Positions 58,806 through 64,000 of a stretch of DNA of 64,000 nt are shown one piece after another. The translations under genes were made by a program, and so were the position numbers. The notes under the pieces were generated by a model, which worked only from the letters and a program-made list of their open reading frames with translations, ran no database searches and was not told the DNA's origin. Each line of letters begins with the position of its first letter. The first letter of the stretch is position 1. The DNA comes from Leptoclinus maculatus (Eukaryota; Chordata; Actinopteri; Perciformes; Stichaeidae): contig JAVDOI010000011.1 in NCBI GenBank assembly GCA_032191485.1, positions 22,108,887 to 22,172,886 on the forward strand, given 5' to 3'.

Positions 58806-61136
58806 TCAAGCTCAATCTCAGAACCCATCAGCTATCGGTCTGACGCTGGATAAGCCTCTGGAGGCAAGGGGCTATATTTCTCGGGTTTAAGGTGTAACCA
58901 GGGAATATACGGGCCCGAGACTTCCTTTTCTGTGCACTGCTCATTGTCTACAGTCCGATTAGCAACTGTAGATGCAAGACTGGAGATTGAGTTGAGAGAT
59001 GACATGTACAACCTGATTGTTTCACAAGTAGCCATTACAAACTAATTTCAAGCTAAAATAAAAAAGCTGAATCATTGTCAGATGATAGCCGGTTGGTTCC
59101 GTTGTTGCATTTTGGCCAATGCTCTCCACACTGACCTGCATTCAACCAAAGCCTGCTCGAATGTGATTGGTCAATACAACTCAGACTACAAACAGGAACC
59201 AGAGCGCTTTCGATGCCAAAATCCTGTTTTCCCGTTGCCTACAGATTCATATGCACATATCTGTTTGTGGCGATTACCCTAAACCTCAATTTAGGAAAAT
59301 GAGGCCAACGGTCCGACCAATCGGGAGTGAGAACACTTCAGCAGTGAGCAAAGACATGTAGCCACAGGTTAACAAGCACTGGGTCTACTGTCTGTCTCAT
59401 GTGATACGTATCTTTTGAAAAGTCAGTTTGTTATTTTTCATGCGTTTTACTACAAGAGATCAGTGCAACTGTGCAAGACTGCAGTGTTGAGGCAACACAA
59501 TTACTCACTTAGCTTCAGGAAATGATCCTGGTTTGATCAGGATAAAAAATAACCACAGAAGTGGCATTACTCATGTACGGTAGTTACGTTAGAAATAAGT
59601 CAAAATTTGGGTAAAATAAACCTGTGGAAGTGGCGTGACTTAAGTAATCTAAATGAATGTTGACTGTCAATGCCGTCACTGACATTAATTATTTTCTATA
59701 ACCTAAAGAATGATCCATTTGCATGCTCTGAGTATGACCTCCTGATTTTGTATTTCTTATTTCATTTTAATTTTGCAAAAAAAATGTTGGTTGTTGTTTG
59801 ACTTTTGTCATATTTGGCATCATTTAATTATCTTGTTGCTATTTTATTTTTTTGTTAAATGTTTTGTCTAATTGTGCTTGTATTGTATAATTGTCGTTGA
59901 GGACCCCCTTGAAAACGAGATGGTACATCTCAAAGGGTTATTAATACCTCATAAAGCAAAACTCTGTGTTGTTTAAACCAATGAGCGACAATGAGAACAA
60001 CCAGTTCTAAAACGTCATTTAACATCATACACTACCGCACCTGAAAGTACACAACGTATCTGCGCTTTGCCTCCCTGTGACTGCACGCAGCCAACGTTTA
60101 AATAATGAGTTTAAAATCTCATCAGGAAACGTCTGAAATGAAAATGTGCTTCTTTGTACTTTGGGCGGATTACAGTTTGGGGGGATGATGGCTGTAGAAA
60201 TCACACACAGATCAGATCAGATCCCTAATCTCCCAATCCTTCCTTTGCTATCTTTTTTATCCCGCAATCAAGGCCCAGATTTTCACACAGCCCCCGACAT
60301 CAGCCAATCTCAGAGATAATCATTCTATAATTGTAACTCCAATACTTCACCAGCTGCTCTCTGCATATATTTATATATATATATATATATATATTTGTCT
60401 GTTGTTGTGGGTCTGAGGAAATGTCCAGCTCCTGTCCTTCCCTCAGGCTAAACGCCTCGTCCTTGCTGTCCTTTGCTGTCCTGCGGTGAACATTTCACAT
60501 CCCTGCCAGCGTGTATTGGGGTTAATTAAAAAGGTGATGCCAGATGTTCCAAGCGACAGAAATCTATTGTTTCTGAAGTAAACAGGTGGTTGTCGGTGCA
60601 GTAATGGTCCCCTGAGGAAATCACATGTTTTGCCCTTAAAACAAGTGAAACATTTGCGAGACAAGACGGTTTTAGAAACACCAATAGTGATTTGTTGCAG
60701 AGCCAAAGAGAGTTAATTATTAGTGGGGAGGGCTTTGAGAGGTGATTGCGAGAGGGAACAAACACACTTGAGTATTGGAAAAAACGCTGCATAGCATCAC
60801 ATATTGATGACTTCAGGAATGATCTAAATTCTTTCAAAAGCTAAATCAAAGACAAAGAGGCGCAGCTCGTGGAACGTAAATGGATGTAATAAACAGACGG
60901 ACCGGGTCGATCAAGCTCTTATTCGTCATTGATTTAACCCAGCTAGTCCAACTTTCACTTGCAACAGGGATCTGTAGATCAAGCAGAGGGGTGAAAAAGA
61001 GATTTACATATTCAACAATGCAGGTGTGTATTTGGTGCTCATGTCAAATACGCTGGGAAAACAGGAACAGAAACCCACAGAAAAACCACATTGAAACAGT
61101 TGAAAGCACCCTTCTTGCACAGTAAAATGTTCAATA

Positions 61137-61167
<31 letters not shown>

Positions 61168-61937
61168 CACCGGTTATTGTATGCTTGTGTTTTGTTTTGT
61201 CATTGCCATCTCTCCAGCCACACCGCCAGCATGGCTAAAAGAAATAAAATGGAGAAATGTGTGGACCTCAGAACCCAGCCAGGCGGTACCGAAATGCTTT
61301 GATGTACTTTTCCAGAGAAAGCAATTGTTTGCTTGCTGAAGTGACAGTGTTTCACTCCAGCTTCGATTCATTGCTTCATGAGTGACAAGAAGAGAATGAC
61401 CAGATAATGTCGGGTAACAAAAGAAAATAGCTCCACAAGAGTTCTTTGTATTATCAGGGATTTAGTTCCCCCCCCCCCCCCCCCTACCCCGAAAAAAACT
61501 AAACTAAAAAAGCTTAATTTAAATGTTTTGGAAATGACAGTCATATTTCTCAGCAAAATCCTTCCTGAATATGTAACATTCATTGTTCTTTCATTATGAA
61601 GTTGTTCCCTCAGCACATTAAACATGATATTGTTCCTATAATTCTTATAATTCCTCCTTAAAAAGTAGAGAGTAGACTTGCTTGATATCCCTAAAAGGAC
61701 TATTTGTTCTCAGTTTGCAGTGCCACCTGATTAAAATACTCAGGACCAGCCATGAAATTGTTTTCCTGACAAACACTGGTCCCATTTTGCTGTAGGTAGT
61801 CAAGAGGACACAAGGAGCTCTTTGGAGAGAGCTCTCCTCGTCAAGTGTTGAGCTGACGGTAGTTGTCAACCAATTCAATGTATCCTCATGCAACGGTTCG
61901 TATGATCATCTTTTGGGGGTTTTCCTGTGACAGCCAG
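58806..61937. other. Non-coding with simple repeats
   Basis: An AT array lies at 60372-60394, another at 61142-61167, and C17 at 61468-61484. A weak copy of the dispersed repeat may lie at 59575-59700 (AAATAAGTCAAAATTTGGGT, AATGTTGACTGTC). The block 60190-60360 is non-repetitive. No exon recognised. Confidence 0.45.
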
Positions 61938-62195
61938 CAACTTTTGTCGCGTTACATGCATTTAGTCTTTTCAAAATGAACTTCCTTCTTCACAGGAAAC
62001 AACTTGGTAAGTTTTAGGCAACAAAACCACTCATTTAAGTTAGGTTAGTGAAAACATTGTCGTTTGGGTACAAATTACTACGGAATTGCCTGTACTGAAG
62101 AAGTGTGCAGGCTAAGTGACAAATAAGTCAACATTGACGTCTAATCTCAATGTGGAACAAACAGCAGTCCCCTGGGTGACAGGTCGCTATTTGTG
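61938..62195 (+). repeat. Dispersed fish repeat, near-complete reference copy
   Basis: Full block order: GCGTTACATGCATTTAGTCT, TTTCAAAATGAACTTCCTTC, TTCACAGGAAACAACTTGGT, AAGTTTTAGGCAACAAAACC, GTTAGGTTAGTGAAAACATT, GTCGTTTGGGTACAAATTAC, ATAAGTCAACATTGACG, ATCTCAATGTGGAACAAACA, GCAGTCCCCTGGGTGACAGG. No open frame and no clear terminal inverted repeat. Confidence 0.7.
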
Positions 62196-62319
62196 GGCGT
62201 GTGTGGTCTAGCTGACGATTACGTAGATTGCAGTTTTTGTTTTCGTCATCTACGATTTACAGCGCATTATTTTTCAGTGGTATGGCTACGAACGCCGGTT
62301 GAGAACAGCCTCACCGATT

Positions 62320-62390
62320 GCAGGGTCGGCGGTTTGAACTCCGGTGTCCTTGAGCAAGACAATGAAGCCAAAATTGCTGCCAACAGTTTA
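62320..62390 (+). repeat. tRNA-derived SINE-like fragment
   Basis: GGGTCGGCGGTTTGAACTCC (B-box-like) followed by GGTGTCCTTGAGCAAGACAA and GCCAAAATTGCTGCC. Same family as the reverse fragment at 22632-22795 by the shared AAATTGCT block. Confidence 0.5.
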
Positions 62391-62994
62391 TCCACGTGCC
62401 CAGTAGTAGCTTTAGCGCAGCTCGTCAGGTACCCAGAGGATAGATCCTCATGACCTTTATGATGTGACTCTTTCTTTAGTGCTTCCAGGAGGTTGACATT
62501 TTGTGGTCTTGACAATTAAATGTTTCACACACATTCATGTCCCACTTAAGATGAATTGTAATCCCTTTTGTGGACCCCTTTACTTTTCATGTAGCTCCAT
62601 CTTCTGGTCTGAGTTGCATCTTGTCCAGTACTTTGGTTATATTTGGTTGCTTTGTTTTCCAAAATTAAAGACACTCCCATCAGTCTTTGCTGTACTTTGT
62701 GTTCAATTCTAATCAAGTGTTAGCACATTACATTCTAAACTAAGATGGTGAACATGGTAAACATTATACTATCAGCATGTCAAATCCGTCACTGTGAGCA
62801 TGCTAACGTCAGCATTTAGGGAGCGTTTCATTAAAAGAGTTTGACATTGGACAAAAACAGGATAGCTGTTTCCCCCTGCGTTTACACTTTATGCTAAGCT
62901 AGGCTAACCAGCGCTGCACTCAGTGCACATGATATCGATATACTGTAAATCTTATTATCTCACTCTTAGAAAGAAAAAAAGTGTAATAAAATGC
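62391..62994. other. Non-coding, nothing recognised
   Basis: No repeat family or exon recognised. Confidence 0.5.
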
Positions 62995-63715
62995 TCAACC
63001 ATTCCTTTGTTGTTTATTCTCTTTTTTGGTTGGTTTTCGTATTTTGCATCCCCCTTATATCCTCTCCTCCCTTTCTCCGTCCTCTTTATTTCTCCTCTCA
63101 CCTACACATCCTTCTCGTTCCCTCCAAATTGTTCTCTCATGCCTTCTTCTCCCCTCCATTTCTTCCCACATCTCTCTTTACTCGTAAATCCTCCTCTGTT
63201 TTTGTTCTTTTTCTCTCCCCTCTCCTCTTCACCTCTCGTTCCTTACTTTCCTCTCTCGCTTTTCTCACTCTGGTATGGAGTTGTGAATGTTCTATAAAGT
63301 CGCTATAGGTCTTCTGTTGCGCTCCTCCTAAACCCTGGGAACAGGAGATAAGGAGGTGAGGAGGAGGTAGAGCCCCTCCTCGGGGTCTTTTCTCTCATGC
63401 TCGCTCAATCCTAAACCCTTCGATCTCTCTCTTTGCCCAGGTGCATGAGTTTCTCCTTCATTTTTACTGTGATCTCGTTTTTTCTTTACCTCATTTTCTC
63501 ATTCATTTTCCTGATATACTGTATACCGAAATGTTTCTCCTTATGTTTTCTCCTTCTACTTCCTGTCTCTCCATATCTATGTTTCTGAGCAATGTTGTCC
63601 CCCCCCCCTCTTTCCCCCCCGTGTCATTCCCTCTCCCCTTGTCTCTCACTTTCCGCTCGTCTTCCCCCTCTCTCTCTATCTTTCTCTCTGATCATAGCTG
63701 TGCCCTTGTGCAGTA
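62995..63715. other. Long pyrimidine-rich tract
   Basis: Strongly C/T-rich on the plus strand for most of 700 bases, apart from a purine-rich insert at 63335-63372 (GGAGATAAGGAGGTGAGGAG). The phenylalanine/serine/proline/leucine-rich frames here follow from the composition and are not genes. Confidence 0.6.
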
Positions 63716-64000
63716 AGCTGTGTGATGCTTCAAAAGAGCAACAGTAAGTCTACTTTTCTCCCGATGGCGAAGTCTTTCTAGCTGAACGCCGAGACGTTCC
63801 AGCAAAAGACTCGGCAAGGGAAAGAAACAAGAGAGAGGAGAGTGCGGAGATGGAAAAAAAAAGATGAGAAGACAAAGAGACAAATTAAACAGAAAACTCA
63901 ACAAAAAAAAGAGAGAAAATCCAGAATGGGAGCAAAAAAGAATGCGTGGCAGCGTTTTTAAGCATCACAGCGTGAGGGGCGCTCATTTGTCAGAAAGGCG
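63716..64000. other. Non-coding, purine-rich end of window
   Basis: A/G-rich on the plus strand after about 63790, a sharp switch from the preceding pyrimidine tract. Nothing else recognised. Confidence 0.5.

Overview
The window looks like a gene-poor (intergenic or deep-intronic) stretch of a teleost fish nuclear genome, probably a spiny-rayed (percomorph) fish. The evidence is the absence of dense open reading frames, many (AC)n/(AT)n arrays, and fish-type mobile elements: a full-length Tc1/mariner transposon, two families of non-autonomous hAT elements, an L2-type LINE, a V-SINE-like element, two solo LTRs and several dispersed repeats I recognise from fish genomes. I recognise no host protein-coding exon, tRNA, rRNA or CRISPR. 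The only intact-looking protein gene is the Tc1 transposase at 45584-46624.

Layout. 0.9-3.0 kb is a very large inverted repeat (arms about 0.7-0.8 kb, spacer about 0.6 kb) that matches no family I know; a third, single arm lies at 6.7-7.2 kb. Beside it a hAT-like remnant (3.0-3.96 kb) has been hit by a 585-bp solo LTR flanked by CATA. 13.6-14.4 kb holds a complete non-autonomous hAT element (family A) with a perfect 8-bp target duplication, and 16.3-17.0 kb a truncated second hAT family (B). Fuller, inverted copies of A and B stand 32 bp apart at 53.9-56.6 kb, each with its own perfect 8-bp duplication. 18.7-20.6 kb may be old retrovirus-like LTR/leader sequence (weak). 33.5-36.8 kb is a nest: a 5'-truncated, frameshifted L2 reverse transcriptase whose 3' UTR carries a minus-strand solo LTR and a V-SINE-like element with a 13-bp target duplication. 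37.5-38.5 kb has two degenerate tandem duplications. 45.2-46.8 kb is the Tc1 element with 217-bp inverted repeats. 47.5-47.8 kb is an internally deleted miniature element. Microsatellites peak at 42.3-42.9 kb (three AC arrays) and 52.7 kb (44 GT units).

A low-identity dispersed repeat with a recognisable core (a TCAACGTTGAC-type centre, then TTTCACACGGGACACGA, then a CTTTCACCCAGGAG-type segment on the opposite strand) occurs about ten times in both orientations.

How parts work together: only the Tc1 transposase and its inverted repeats form a plausible self-contained system (promoter TATA, intact DDE enzyme, outer and inner binding repeats). The hAT, LTR and SINE copies carry no enzyme and depended on proteins made elsewhere. 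No novel multi-gene system is visible; the most unusual structure is the large inverted repeat at 885-2993. Family assignments come from memory of sequence patterns and were not checked against a database.
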